DNA of 64,000 bases. Origin: Providencia rettgeri. Lineage in GTDB: Bacteria; Pseudomonadota; Gammaproteobacteria; Enterobacterales; Enterobacteriaceae. Under the pieces are notes generated by a model. It did not search any database. It was given only the letters and a program-made list of their open reading frames with translations, and was not told the origin of the DNA. The stretch is taken from positions 2,604,001 through 2,668,000 of the forward strand of contig NZ_CP017671.1 of NCBI RefSeq assembly GCF_001874625.1, in the 5' to 3' direction. Of this stretch, positions 8,648 to 17,204 are shown piece after piece. Positions within the stretch are counted from its first letter, which is position 1; each line of letters begins with the position of its first letter. Position numbers and translations under genes: made by a program.

Positions 8648-9106
8648 ATGACTTTCAATGATGCCATTCTCGCTATTATCATTTTGCTCATGCTTGTGTA
8701 TGCAATTTATGACGAATTTATTCAGCATTTACTGAAAGGCAAAACGTTATTAAAGATCAACTTAAAACGAAAACATCGTATTGATGCCACCATTTTTATT
8801 GTATTAATATGTATTGTTATTTACACAAATATTGTTCGCCATGGTAATTTATTAACCACTTACTTATTATTGGTTACTATATTCATGTCTATTTACTTGG
8901 CATTTATAAGAACACCTAAGCTATTTTTTAAACAAACTGGGTTTTATTTTGCCAATACTTTTATTTTATACGAAAGAATAAAAACAATGAATTTATCTGA
9001 AGATGGCATATTAATAATAGGGTTAGAACAAAAGAAAATTTACATAAAAGTATCTCATCTTGATGATTTGCAAAGAATTTATGAGTTTTTAATTAATCAT
9101 AAATAA
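8648..9106 (+). CDS. yobD: DUF986 family membrane protein YobD
   Basis: 152 residues, the same length as E. coli YobD, which also follows manXYZ. It has three hydrophobic helices (about 6-24, 49-66 and 73-90) and then a soluble tail with FKQTGFYFAN, RIKTMNLSEDGILI and IDDL-like DDLQRIYEFL. The start at ATG 8648 aligns with E. coli (MTITDLVL versus MTFNDAIL). Function is unknown. Its conserved position suggests a link to the mannose PTS or to the manganese exporter mntP next door. Confidence 0.9.
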   Translation: MTFNDAILAIIILLMLVYAIYDEFIQHLLKGKTLLKINLKRKHRIDATIFIVLICIVIYTNIVRHGNLLTTYLLLVTIFMSIYLAFIRTPKLFFKQTGFYFANTFILYERIKTMNLSEDGILIIGLEQKKIYIKVSHLDDLQRIYEFLINHK

Positions 9107-9132
9107 TCATTATATATATTCATAATAAAACT

Positions 9133-9166
9133 AAGGTTAATTAAATTTATAATTAACCTTTTTTTT
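9133..9166 (+). terminator. yobD terminator
   Basis: AAGGTTAATT (9133-9142) pairs with AATTAACCTT (9151-9160), followed by six more T. Confidence 0.85.
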
Positions 9167-9261
9167 CTTAATACCCTAGTTGATAATAATTCTCACTAAC
9201 GTTTAATATCCACAATTAATTAATTGTTGCCTTTAAAATAAAATGTGGTATCTTTCTTTCA

Positions 9262-9447
9262 ACGTCATTGGGGAGTAGCCTGTTCTGGTATTATATATAT
9301 ACCAGAAAGTCCGTATCAACATACTCGTTTGGTTTCAAACGTGGTGCGGACACCAGATTCGGTTGGCAAGACCATAGACACATAAATAAGCCTTTTGGTT
9401 GGGGGTAATTTATGTGTATATGGAAACACCCAACCGAGGTTCTTGTT
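9262..9447 (+). promoter_or_regulatory. yybP-ykoY manganese riboswitch of mntP
   Basis: The leader before mntP has the hallmark GGGGAGTAGCC near 9270, then a CTGGTAT/ATACCAG hairpin, ATCAACATACTCGTTTG and GGCAAGACCATAGACA. Position and sequence fit the yybP-ykoY Mn(II) riboswitch known upstream of E. coli mntP. A second hairpin, GGTTGGG (9397-9403) with CCCAACC (9429-9435), ends right at the GAGG ribosome-binding site, so control is probably by uncovering the translation start. The exact 5' end was not determined. Confidence 0.8.
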
Positions 9448-10029
9448 ATGAGCTTTTACGCTACCCTTATCTTAGCCCTTGCACTATCCATGGATGCCTT
9501 TGCTGTAGCCATTTGCAAAGGTGCTGTTTTGCATAAACCTCGCTTCAGAGAAATTCTCCGCACTGGATTTATTTTTGGCTTCATTGAAGCCATAACCCCA
9601 ATTATAGGTTGGGGTATTGGGATACTTGCAAGTCAATATGTCATTCGTTGGGATCATTGGATTGCATTTGCTTTATTATTTGTTTTAGGTGCTCGTATGA
9701 TTTGGCAGAGCATTAAAACAAAAGATGAAGAATGTTGTTCAAAGCCGTCAAGTCATAGCTCAACAAACCTAATATTATCAGCGATAGCCACTAGTCTTGA
9801 TGCAATGGCAATCGGTCTTGGTTTAGCATTTTTACAAGTAGACATCGTTCATACTGCAATGACTATTGGCTTAATGACGATGATAATGGCGACTGTTGGG
9901 ATGATGATCGGCCGTTATGTCGGCCCATTATTAGGGAAAAAAGCCGAAATTGTAGGTGGATTAGTATTAATTGGTATCGGGTTTAATATCTTATTCGAGC
10001 ACCTTGAATTATTTATGTACGCTTCATAA
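9448..10029 (+). CDS. mntP: Manganese efflux pump MntP
   Basis: 193 residues with about six membrane helices in two inverted halves. Each half carries the family motif ([17 protein letters not shown] early; [17 protein letters not shown] later), with aspartates that bind Mn(II), and [15 protein letters not shown] near the end. It exports excess manganese. ATG 9448 behind GAGG is chosen; the in-frame ATG at 9412 lies inside the riboswitch hairpin region and would add 12 hydrophilic residues with no family match. A strong terminator separates it from the convergent rlmA. Confidence 0.95.
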   Translation: MSFYATLILALALSMDAFAVAICKGAVLHKPRFREILRTGFIFGFIEAITPIIGWGIGILASQYVIRWDHWIAFALLFVLGARMIWQSIKTKDEECCSKPSSHSSTNLILSAIATSLDAMAIGLGLAFLQVDIVHTAMTIGLMTMIMATVGMMIGRYVGPLLGKKAEIVGGLVLIGIGFNILFEHLELFMYAS

Positions 10030-10034
10030 TTTTG

Positions 10035-10065
10035 TTGCCCCCTAATTATCTTAGGGGGCAATTTT
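10035..10065. terminator. Bidirectional terminator mntP/rlmA
   Basis: TTGCCCCCTAA (10035-10045) pairs perfectly with TTAGGGGGCAA (10051-10061), with TTTT after it. Confidence 0.9.
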
Positions 10066-10072
10066 AAGCGTT

Positions 10073-10897
10073 CTACTCACCCTGATATTGGTAAACCCGG
10101 ATCAAGAAATCAGCAGTATAATTCTTCACATTAGATAATAATAAACCTTGCTTAACTTCTTCAGACGCACGCCAAGCAAATGGCGTCATTGCTAGCAATT
10201 CATAAGCTTCGCTGCCTGCCAGTGACATTTTATAATTTAACCGTGTTTCGTCTAATAGAACAAAATTAGGTAGATTTTCTTCTTTAACAGGATGCAATTT
10301 CACTTCATCATAAATCAATGCTTTTAATTCTTGCAGATGTTCTGCTGCTGGAGTGACGGTAATTAGAGTCCCCTTAGATATTAAGATACGGCTTAATTCT
10401 TCCCCTTTGCATGGTGCATAAATTCGGACAATACTACCGAAACTTGTATCCGCAAAAGGTAATCGGTGGCTAGTCCCCACACAAAAATGTACTGATTTAT
10501 AACGCTTAGCCGCGTAACGGATTGCCGCTTTAGACACATCTAACCCAAAGACCGTGGCTTGCTCGTCTTGCTTTTTCAGTTCTTGTGCAAAATAATCAGT
10601 GTAATACCCTTCCCCACAACCAATATCTAGCAAACTCATATTTGATGACGGAATAAATTGGGCTATTTTTTCTGAAACTTTGTCACGCATCAGGTGATAA
10701 TGCCCCGCATCAAGAAACTGCCTACGAGCCTGCATCATCTCTGCGCTATCACCGGGGTCTTTTGAACGTTTATGTTGCACAGGTAATAAATTAACATAAC
10801 CTTCTTTTGCACAATCAAACTGGTGGTTAGCTTCACAACGAAAGCTATTTTGTACTTTTTGAAGGGGTTTAAAACAAAGGGGGCATTGATAGTTCAT
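10073..10897 (-). CDS. rlmA: 23S rRNA (guanine-745-N1)-methyltransferase RlmA
   Basis: About 274 residues. An N-terminal zinc finger (CPLC, and CEANHQFDCAKEGY with the later Cys/His ligands) recognises rRNA, followed by a SAM-dependent methyltransferase fold with LLDIGCGEGYYT as the SAM loop. NLLPVQHKRSKDPGDSAEMM is near-identical to E. coli RlmA, which methylates G745 of 23S rRNA. I place the start at ATG 10897 by alignment; ATG 10903 and GTG 10906 are in frame just upstream and cannot be excluded. Confidence 0.93.
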   Translation of the reverse strand: MNYQCPLCFKPLQKVQNSFRCEANHQFDCAKEGYVNLLPVQHKRSKDPGDSAEMMQARRQFLDAGHYHLMRDKVSEKIAQFIPSSNMSLLDIGCGEGYYTDYFAQELKKQDEQATVFGLDVSKAAIRYAAKRYKSVHFCVGTSHRLPFADTSFGSIVRIYAPCKGEELSRILISKGTLITVTPAAEHLQELKALIYDEVKLHPVKEENLPNFVLLDETRLNYKMSLAGSEAYELLAMTPFAWRASEEVKQGLLLSNVKNYTADFLIRVYQYQGE

Positions 10898-11120
10898 AAA
10901 CATCACTGATTTAAAAATAATGAGCAGTATACCATATCAGCCATCATGCAGCGCCATAGAATTATTTCCCATGACACCGTGACGTTAACGATATTCCATT
11001 AAATTATTTTACAGACTTGCCCGCCTGCGCAGATTTTTCTTTGCTCTCTTTTTTCTCTGCTTTTAATTTATTATCATTAAACTGATATTATATTCTTCAC
11101 CTAATGCAGAACTAAAAATA

Positions 11121-11152
11121 AAAGCCGGACTCATATCTGACTGAGCGGCTTT
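11121..11152 (-). terminator. ycdX terminator
   Basis: AAAGCCG (11121-11127) pairs with CGGCTTT (11146-11152). On the minus strand the stem is followed by TATTTTTAG. Confidence 0.6.
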
Positions 11153-11185
11153 CATTCTTATTGCAGAATATCCTAAGCAATATAC

Positions 11186-11923
11186 TTAGAAATCAGCAAA
11201 TTCAGGGATTGGTTTACGCCCATGAGATTCAAGAAAATCAAGCACACGACGTGGTGTTACATTCAGGATCTGAGATTGTGGGAAATCAATAGAGTCCAGC
11301 ATTTCAATGACACGGTCAAAACGACCTAAGTAACCTGAAAAGTGAGAGTCAGACCCCAGCGAAACCCAACCTCCACTGTCTTTAACCGCTTTTGCAATTT
11401 CTAAACAGTTCTTTTGACTACCCGCTCGGGAATGGAGAAATGATGAGTTATTCATTTCTAAAGCAACATTACTTTCTTTCGCCGCTTGGGCAACCGCTTT
11501 AATATCGATGGGGTACTTAGGGTTTCCAGGGTGCGTAATGATTTGCACTTTACCACTGCGGATCGTTGCAATCATGGCTTCTGTATTATCAGCTAAACTT
11601 TGGGGCTCTAATACCGGCTCATGAAAACCCGCTAATATAATATCCAGATGACGTGCTATTTTTTCATTACAGTCTGTCTCACCCAGCTTATTTTTTATAT
11701 TAGCTTCAATACCATACAGTAAACCAACACCATCAACAATCCGAGGTAAGATAGGCATATTACCAAAATGCCATTCATGAGGGGCATCTTGCATTTCAGG
11801 TCCATGGTCTGTGATCGCAAATAGCTTTACACCACGGCTTGCCGCTTCCGTAAAATATTCACTCACCGTACTATATGCATGGGTGCTGGCAATGGTGTGC
11901 GCATGTAAATCAACTTGATACAT
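11186..11923 (-). CDS. ycdX: PHP-family phosphatase YcdX
   Basis: 245 residues, as in E. coli YcdX, a trinuclear-zinc PHP-domain phosphatase implicated in swarming. Metal-binding motifs in order are [14 protein letters not shown] (residues 4-17), AITDHG, GIEAN, GFHEP, ITHPGNP and SLGSDSHF. The start is ATG 11923 with AGAAGGA about 10 bases upstream; 13 further in-frame codons to 11962 have no family counterpart. It is a single gene between rlmA and the racemase gene, each with its own terminator. Confidence 0.92.
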   Translation of the reverse strand: MYQVDLHAHTIASTHAYSTVSEYFTEAASRGVKLFAITDHGPEMQDAPHEWHFGNMPILPRIVDGVGLLYGIEANIKNKLGETDCNEKIARHLDIILAGFHEPVLEPQSLADNTEAMIATIRSGKVQIITHPGNPKYPIDIKAVAQAAKESNVALEMNNSSFLHSRAGSQKNCLEIAKAVKDSGGWVSLGSDSHFSGYLGRFDRVIEMLDSIDFPQSQILNVTPRRVLDFLESHGRKPIPEFADF

Positions 11924-12101
11924 AATATAATATCCTTCTAATTCTTCTATTTGCTTTATCACTTATAACGACTTATTCAAGCTAACATATCAAGGTTAAG
12001 GTTTCGATACTAATTAAGCTAAACAGCACTTTATAGACCTATACTTTATAAACTTATAACAATACATTGCACTTTATCTGGAATCGTATTTAATATGCAA
12101 A

Positions 12102-12122
12102 AACCCGCGATAATCGCGGGTT
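12102..12122 (-). terminator. Racemase gene terminator
   Basis: AACCCGCGA (12102-12110), loop TAA, TCGCGGGTT (12114-12122). On the minus strand it is followed by TTTGC. Confidence 0.85.
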
Positions 12123-12147
12123 CAAGTTGAATATTTCGAGATTAAAA

Positions 12148-13380
12148 CTAGTCGACTAAAACACGTTTATTTGTTGCGCCCCACAGGATCGACATCTCTG
12201 TAAAAAGTGCGCCACTGATATCTTCAACTTCTTCAGCCGTTATCTCGGCATTCCCTTGTTTACCAAAAAATACGACTTCATCACCTGGGCTGACTTGTTT
12301 TAAATCAGTAACATCCACCATAACGGTATTCATTGATGTTTTTCCTAACACAGGAACAGTTTGGCCATTGATCAATGCATGACCAGTATTACTAAATACT
12401 CGACGGTAGCCATCAGCATAACCAACAGGAATATTGGCCAAAACAGAATCTCGTTTCAAAGTATAAGTTCTGTCATAACCCACAGTATTTCCTTTAGGGT
12501 AATGATTCACCGCAGCAATATTTGATTTAAGCGTCATTACACGTTTATAGTCGTTCGTTGCAACGGTGTCACCATAAAAGATCCCTCCTACACGCACCAT
12601 ATCTAGCCACGACTCGGGGACAGTAATAGTTGCATAAGTATTCGCCACATGCAGCATCACATCTTCACGCTTTATTCCAGTTACCGCCAAGACTTGTTGT
12701 GATCCTTTCTTGAATTTTGCAAGATCTTTACGGATTTGAGCTTCATCTTCCTCTGGATAGTGAGACATAATTCCCACGATTTTTAATTGCGGTAATTCTG
12801 AAATCTGCTTCGCTTCATTCAAACCAGCGGCATGGCTTACTTCGAGTCCATTACGGGACATCCCTGCCGAATTTAGCGCTAAATGAATAGGAATGATTTT
12901 ATTTTGTTGTTTTGCAATCGCATTCAAACGTTGCGCCATTGCTAAATTACCAATGAGTTCTTCCGTGTCATATTGTGTCGCTTGTGCCATTTCCTGCTCA
13001 GTCGCATTTCTCACTCGCATTAAACGGCCTTTAAAACCTAAGTCTCTCACTGTTTTTAATTCTTGGTTGTTTGTTACGCCAATACATTGAACATTGTTTT
13101 CAATCATAATGGGGGTAACTAATGAAAGGTCATGACCGTAAGCATCCCCTTTCAATACCGCGCAAAGAGAGGATTTATCGCCTAATAGAGCTTGAACTTT
13201 TTGCACATTAAATTCTAATGCGCCTCGTGAGATTTCAATCCATGAGTTATTAACCACTACGGATTGGGTTTGTACTACAGGTGTTGCTACATCATTAGCA
13301 TTAGTATTAAACGGTTGTTGGCATGCTGTCGTAGCAACAAATAGCGGTAGTAATGCAAGATATTTTAAACGAAAAGCCAC
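12148..13380 (-). CDS. alr: Exported alanine / broad-specificity amino acid racemase
   Basis: 410 residues with an N-terminal signal sequence (hydrophobic stretch about 6-19, then ACQQ). The body is an alanine-racemase fold: PLP lysine Lys77 in [11 protein letters not shown], and the opposite catalytic tyrosine Tyr302 in VGYDRTY. The export signal and about 35 extra N-terminal residues point to the periplasmic broad-spectrum racemase group (Vibrio BsrV and relatives), which makes non-canonical D-amino acids, rather than the cytosolic biosynthetic Alr. The ATACQQ sequence could be a lipoprotein site, but the -3 position is atypical. It stands alone with its own terminator. Confidence 0.85.
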   Translation of the reverse strand: MAFRLKYLALLPLFVATTACQQPFNTNANDVATPVVQTQSVVVNNSWIEISRGALEFNVQKVQALLGDKSSLCAVLKGDAYGHDLSLVTPIMIENNVQCIGVTNNQELKTVRDLGFKGRLMRVRNATEQEMAQATQYDTEELIGNLAMAQRLNAIAKQQNKIIPIHLALNSAGMSRNGLEVSHAAGLNEAKQISELPQLKIVGIMSHYPEEDEAQIRKDLAKFKKGSQQVLAVTGIKREDVMLHVANTYATITVPESWLDMVRVGGIFYGDTVATNDYKRVMTLKSNIAAVNHYPKGNTVGYDRTYTLKRDSVLANIPVGYADGYRRVFSNTGHALINGQTVPVLGKTSMNTVMVDVTDLKQVSPGDEVVFFGKQGNAEITAEEVEDISGALFTEMSILWGATNKRVLVD

Positions 13381-13787
13381 AAATTATTCCTTAACTATAG
13401 TGATATTCACCCCAATCCGTTGTTGTTCTCATTTTGGGGACGTTGACCTGCATAAATACATTTCACCGTGATAATATCAATTTGAATAATTTGAACAAGT
13501 AATAATTCACTTTTAATGCATAAAAAGTCACATTGTACGCATAAACATAATCAATGTTTCTTATCGCTCCTAATCCTCCCCAACCCATTACTTATATTTA
13601 TTACACTGTTACCATCCATTTGGCTTATTTCTTGGTGGCTTGATAGCAGCTTATTTAGTGCTTACCACATGGTTATCTTGCATATCATATTCGCCCATTA
13701 TTGGGGCTCTATAGGGCTATTTTTAATTACATTCGTCACCTCATAGACAACATTGACATAAGGACATCATGATGTCATGATGATGGT
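13381..13787. other. Racemase/GntR divergent intergenic region
   Basis: About 400 bases holding the promoters of the racemase (left) and the GntR-type regulator (right). A 76-codon hydrophobic reading frame at 13516-13746 has no ribosome-binding site or recognisable family, so I do not call it a gene. The operator-like repeat at 13765-13782 is listed separately. Confidence 0.5.
13765..13782. promoter_or_regulatory. Inverted repeat operator before the GntR-type gene
   Basis: CATCATGA-TG-TCATGATG is an exact 8-base inverted repeat ending 5 bases before the regulator's ATG. Such a position fits autorepression by the encoded HutC-type regulator. Confidence 0.5.
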
Positions 13788-14537
13788 ATGAATATTAATC
13801 CTGAACATTTACCGCTTTACGCAAAAATCGAATCAGCTCTCGCGGCTGATATTTCCAATGGTATATACCCCCCAGGCAGCCAATTGCCATCCGAAGATCG
13901 CCTAATAGAAAGGTTTAATGCAAGCCGCACAACAGTACGCAAGGCGATTGAGAACCTTGTATTGCGCGAACAAATTGAAATCCGGCGTGGTAAAGGGACC
14001 TTTGTGACCATGCCTAAAATCAACCAAGAACTCACTGAGTTGACTGGGTTTGTTGAGGATATGCAAGCCCTTGGTCGTATCCCAACGGCTCGCCTATTAG
14101 ACAAGCAAATCGTATCTGCCGATACACATGTAGCTGAGCAACTTGGCATCTTACCTGGAAGTGCCGTAATGCGGCTCCAGCGTGTCCGCCTTGCCGATGG
14201 CATCGCCATGTCTTTCGATGAAACCTATCTCCCTCAAGAAATTGGAGAAAAAATTATCACACACGATTTAGATGCTGAACCCATCTTTTCTCTACTCGAA
14301 GATAAATACGCTATCCCATTAACTGAGGCAGAATATCGCCTTGCAGCTATTACAGCCCCTTCTAATGTCGCTCTTGCTCTCAATATTGATACAGGTAGTG
14401 CGATCTTTTTAATCGAACGAACATCCTATACCACAGGCCACCAGCCCATTGATTATGAAAAGCTCTACTATCGCGGTGATCTGATTAGCTTCGCCACGCG
14501 TTTAACACGTCGTCCACGCACCTCACCGAAAGCCTAA
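13788..14537 (+). CDS. GntR family (HutC subfamily) transcriptional regulator
   Basis: 249 residues. The N-terminal winged helix (about 8-75) contains GSQLPSEDRLIERFNASRTTVRKAIENL and the wing RRGKGTFV. A UTRA ligand-binding domain (about 90-240) follows, with ELTGFVEDM, RVRLADGIAMSFDETYLP and the typical ending of a HutC regulator. Three bases separate it from the transporter gene, so it is probably the local regulator of the sulfite/sulfonate-type exporter. The ligand cannot be told from sequence. The ribosome-binding site is poor, and an 18-base inverted repeat sits just before the start. Confidence 0.88.
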   Translation: MNINPEHLPLYAKIESALAADISNGIYPPGSQLPSEDRLIERFNASRTTVRKAIENLVLREQIEIRRGKGTFVTMPKINQELTELTGFVEDMQALGRIPTARLLDKQIVSADTHVAEQLGILPGSAVMRLQRVRLADGIAMSFDETYLPQEIGEKIITHDLDAEPIFSLLEDKYAIPLTEAEYRLAAITAPSNVALALNIDTGSAIFLIERTSYTTGHQPIDYEKLYYRGDLISFATRLTRRPRTSPKA

Positions 14538-14540
14538 ATA

Positions 14541-15392
14541 ATGGACGCTCTATTACTGTTTATCGCGGCTTGTGCAGCAAGTGCGCTTGGTGGAATACTG
14601 GGGATGGCAAGTGGCATTTTTATTGTGCCAATTCTCACGCAAATTTTTGGTGTAGAAATCCACATCGCCATTGGAGCAAGCCTGGTCTCCGTCATAGCGT
14701 GTTCATGTGGTAGTGCAGGTCAGTTTCTCAAAAATCGCCTAACCAATACCCGTCTAGCCATTGTACTTGAAACAGCCACTACATTTGGTGCCTTGACAGG
14801 GGTGCTGTTAATTGGGCTCATCTCACCCCCTGTACTGTATGGCCTCTTTGCCTTGATCCTCACAATTTCAGCTAAACAGATGTTAACTCGCCGATATGAA
14901 GTCATTGCTGCTACTCCAATCAATCAAACTCGCTGGGCTACAACCTTACGCTTACATTCCAGTTTTCCAGAAAGCCAATCTAGGCAGGAAGTCCCCTATT
15001 ACGTCAGTCGTGTTCCTCTTGGGATGATATTCATGTACGGGGCGGGGTTGATTTCGGCATTATTAGGAATTGGCTCTGGTGTACTCAAAATACCTGCCAT
15101 GGATAGCGCCTTGCGCCTTCCCATTAAAGTTTCAAGCGCTACATCCAATTTCATGATTGGGGTGACAGCAGCAGCCAGTGCAGGGGCTTATTTTGTTCGA
15201 GGGGATATTGACATTAATGTTGCTGGCCCTATCGCCTTAGGTTCAGTTATTGGCTCAATTATCGGAGCACGCTTACTTATAGGGCTACCTGCCGATAAAT
15301 TGCGTATCTTTTTTGTCATCATTCTGGCGTTTTTAGCATTTCAAATGCTTATGAGCGCTTTTGATATACACATTTTTGCTGGGACACTATGA
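14541..15392 (+). CDS. TauE/SafE family membrane transporter
   Basis: 283 residues with about eight membrane helices in two related halves, each opening with the family pattern (ALGGILGMASGIFIVPILTQ and ALLGIGSGVLKIPAMDSALR). TauE/SafE proteins move sulfur-containing or organic anions (sulfite, sulfoacetate and others) across the inner membrane. The substrate here is unknown. It is co-transcribed with the GntR regulator upstream and overlaps the DUF1634 gene by 4 bases (ATGA), a pairing often seen for this subgroup. Confidence 0.88.
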   Translation: MDALLLFIAACAASALGGILGMASGIFIVPILTQIFGVEIHIAIGASLVSVIACSCGSAGQFLKNRLTNTRLAIVLETATTFGALTGVLLIGLISPPVLYGLFALILTISAKQMLTRRYEVIAATPINQTRWATTLRLHSSFPESQSRQEVPYYVSRVPLGMIFMYGAGLISALLGIGSGVLKIPAMDSALRLPIKVSSATSNFMIGVTAAASAGAYFVRGDIDINVAGPIALGSVIGSIIGARLLIGLPADKLRIFFVIILAFLAFQMLMSAFDIHIFAGTL

Positions 15393-15706
15393 AGTCTGAG
15401 AAAGGGTATTTAGAATTACGGGACCAAGTCATCGCTCTGTTACTTCGCTACGGAACATGGTTAGCGACAACCTTGATTGCCATTGGTGTAGCCTTAACCG
15501 CTTTAAAACCATTTTGGGGCACATCCCTACTTCCACTACATGGCTCTGACATTGTGAGTGCGGGCATTGCATTGTTTATTCTTTTGCCTGTATTACGCGT
15601 TATTTTAATGCTAGCCTTTTTTATACGTGACCGAGATTATGTTTATGTCGCGATTACGACTCTTGTACTCGTCTTTATCGCCGCAGGCGTTATTATTGAA
15701 CTGTAA
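15389..15706 (+). CDS. DUF1634 family membrane protein
   Basis: 105 residues with three predicted membrane helices (about 20-38, 55-77 and 85-103). It matches the DUF1634 pattern with GSDIVSAGIALFILLPVLRV and FIRDRDYVY. DUF1634 genes usually follow a TauE/SafE gene, as here with an ATGA overlap, so it is probably an accessory subunit of that transporter. No biochemical role is known to me. Confidence 0.8.
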   Translation: MKSEKGYLELRDQVIALLLRYGTWLATTLIAIGVALTALKPFWGTSLLPLHGSDIVSAGIALFILLPVLRVILMLAFFIRDRDYVYVAITTLVLVFIAAGVIIEL

Positions 15707-15761
15707 TATTGATCCCTGCTTATTTCCCTATTGACCCAGCGAACTAGATATTTCAAGTCAG

Positions 15762-16631
15762 TTATCTACTTTTTTTCAGCATGTTAACTTCGTTACGATA
15801 AAAATCTTCGAGTCGATCACCTCCTACAGGTTCACCTAAGTGGCTTTCCCCCATAAATGTCAGAAAAAATTCAATTGGGCCATAAAACTTTTGCGGCGTG
15901 AAATGCCGAACTGCAAAAATACTTCCCCTACGAACCCAGTCAGGGAGATAGCTAATTTTGATATCTTGTCCTAAGGCTTGGGCTGCACAATTGGCAATAT
16001 CATTTAGAGAAAGCACTTCAGGCCCTCCCACAGATAGTTCCTGCCTTGCTTGCCCCTGATTAAGGGCCTTAACGATAAATTCAGCCAAATCTTTACCCGA
16101 AATTGGGTTAATTTGCACATGACCATCACCGAACAAATAAACTCGCCCAGAAGCTGCCATCTTCAAAAAATCACCCATATCACTAAAGTAGCCGTTGGGA
16201 CGAACGATAATAGAAGAAAGAGAAGATTGTTTGAGTTCATCCGCAAAACGTTCTTTTGCTTCAAATATCTTTAAGTGTCGGTTTTTATCGCCATCGATAG
16301 CTGAAACATAAACAAATTGCTTTACCTCATCAGCTATTGCTTCATCTAATAGGTTGATATTACCTTGATAATCAACATCCATATAGGTCAAACCATCTTT
16401 TTGTCGGGTTATTCCAACCGCACTAATAACGACGTCTATTCCCTCAGTAACACCATGCAGTGTGTTCGGTTCCGTCACTTCCCCAACATAGATATGATCG
16501 GCACTAGCCACCAACCCTTGTTGGTTTTGTCTCCTGACAAGCGCTCTGACCCAATAACCTTGTTTTTTTAATTCTGCAACGAGATATTGCCCCAAATAGC
16601 CTGTAGCACCTGCAACTAAAACTTTTTTCAC
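15762..16631 (-). CDS. NAD(P)-binding atypical SDR (NmrA-like) protein
   Basis: 289 residues. It starts MKKVLVAGATGYLGQYL, an NAD(P)-binding GxxGxxG loop at residues 8-14, followed by RALVRR as the likely NADP phosphate-binding region. VSAVGITRQ, YVSAIDG and VRPNGYFSDMG fit the atypical short-chain reductase/NAD-dependent epimerase family without a clear catalytic YxxxK. The start is GTG 16631 behind AAGG. It is transcribed away from the SulP gene and stands alone. The substrate is unknown. Confidence 0.8.
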   Translation of the reverse strand: MKKVLVAGATGYLGQYLVAELKKQGYWVRALVRRQNQQGLVASADHIYVGEVTEPNTLHGVTEGIDVVISAVGITRQKDGLTYMDVDYQGNINLLDEAIADEVKQFVYVSAIDGDKNRHLKIFEAKERFADELKQSSLSSIIVRPNGYFSDMGDFLKMAASGRVYLFGDGHVQINPISGKDLAEFIVKALNQGQARQELSVGGPEVLSLNDIANCAAQALGQDIKISYLPDWVRRGSIFAVRHFTPQKFYGPIEFFLTFMGESHLGEPVGGDRLEDFYRNEVNMLKKSR

Positions 16632-17204
16632 ATTTAAACCTTAGGGTAGCCACAAATTAAGTTAATTGAATACTGACATTATCGTCTTTCAAAATTAACC
16701 CTACTCTATGCTCTGTGATACCGTCAATAATACCGTCAAAATTATCTACTATTACTCGTAATTAAAAACGATAAAAATAAAGAAATCGTTATGGCTATCT
16801 GGAGCGCTTAGCGAACCGGTGGGATACTCCGTTGGCTTTCTCTTACTAAGCTCCCCAGAAACTCAACTGGTAGTGGCCTGATTATGTGTATAGGGCCCCC
16901 TTAAGTTGCCACTACAGATTATCTACGGTATCATGAATAGTTATTTTTATAATCTAAATTCTTTATAATCTGAACTCTTATAGAAAGGAACTCGTTTTGC
17001 ATATTACGCCACCCTAGGCGCCTGACTCTCCTCTAAAGTCACATTTATCAACGTGACTCACTTTATGCCGTATCCACCAATGGCAGGTCTTTGGTCGAAC
17101 AAATTCACCCCTAGTAAAAAATATGACAATCTGCGCATGAAGTTAATCGTTGTTGCGATTTAATTTTGTATGCCTGCATTGTCTCTCAGTTTATAAGGCT
17201 ATCT
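16632..17204. other. Gene-free region before the SulP transporter
   Basis: About 570 bases with no credible gene. The middle (about 16795-16925) is richer in G+C than its surroundings. It includes an 8-base inverted repeat, GTAGTGGC (16870-16877) with GCCACTAC (16908-16915), enclosing a GGGCCCCC run. It may be the remnant of an inserted element or a structured RNA; neither was recognised. Promoters of both flanking genes must lie here. Confidence 0.4.

Noticed and set aside
13516-13746. 76-codon hydrophobic frame between the racemase and GntR-type genes
   Set aside because: It has no ribosome-binding site, no recognised family and begins inside likely promoter sequence. A small membrane protein cannot be fully excluded, but support is too thin.
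16632-17204. Possible tRNA or rRNA gene in the gene-free region
   Set aside because: No cloverleaf, CCA end or rRNA-like sequence could be found by eye; no tRNA or rRNA was seen anywhere in the window.
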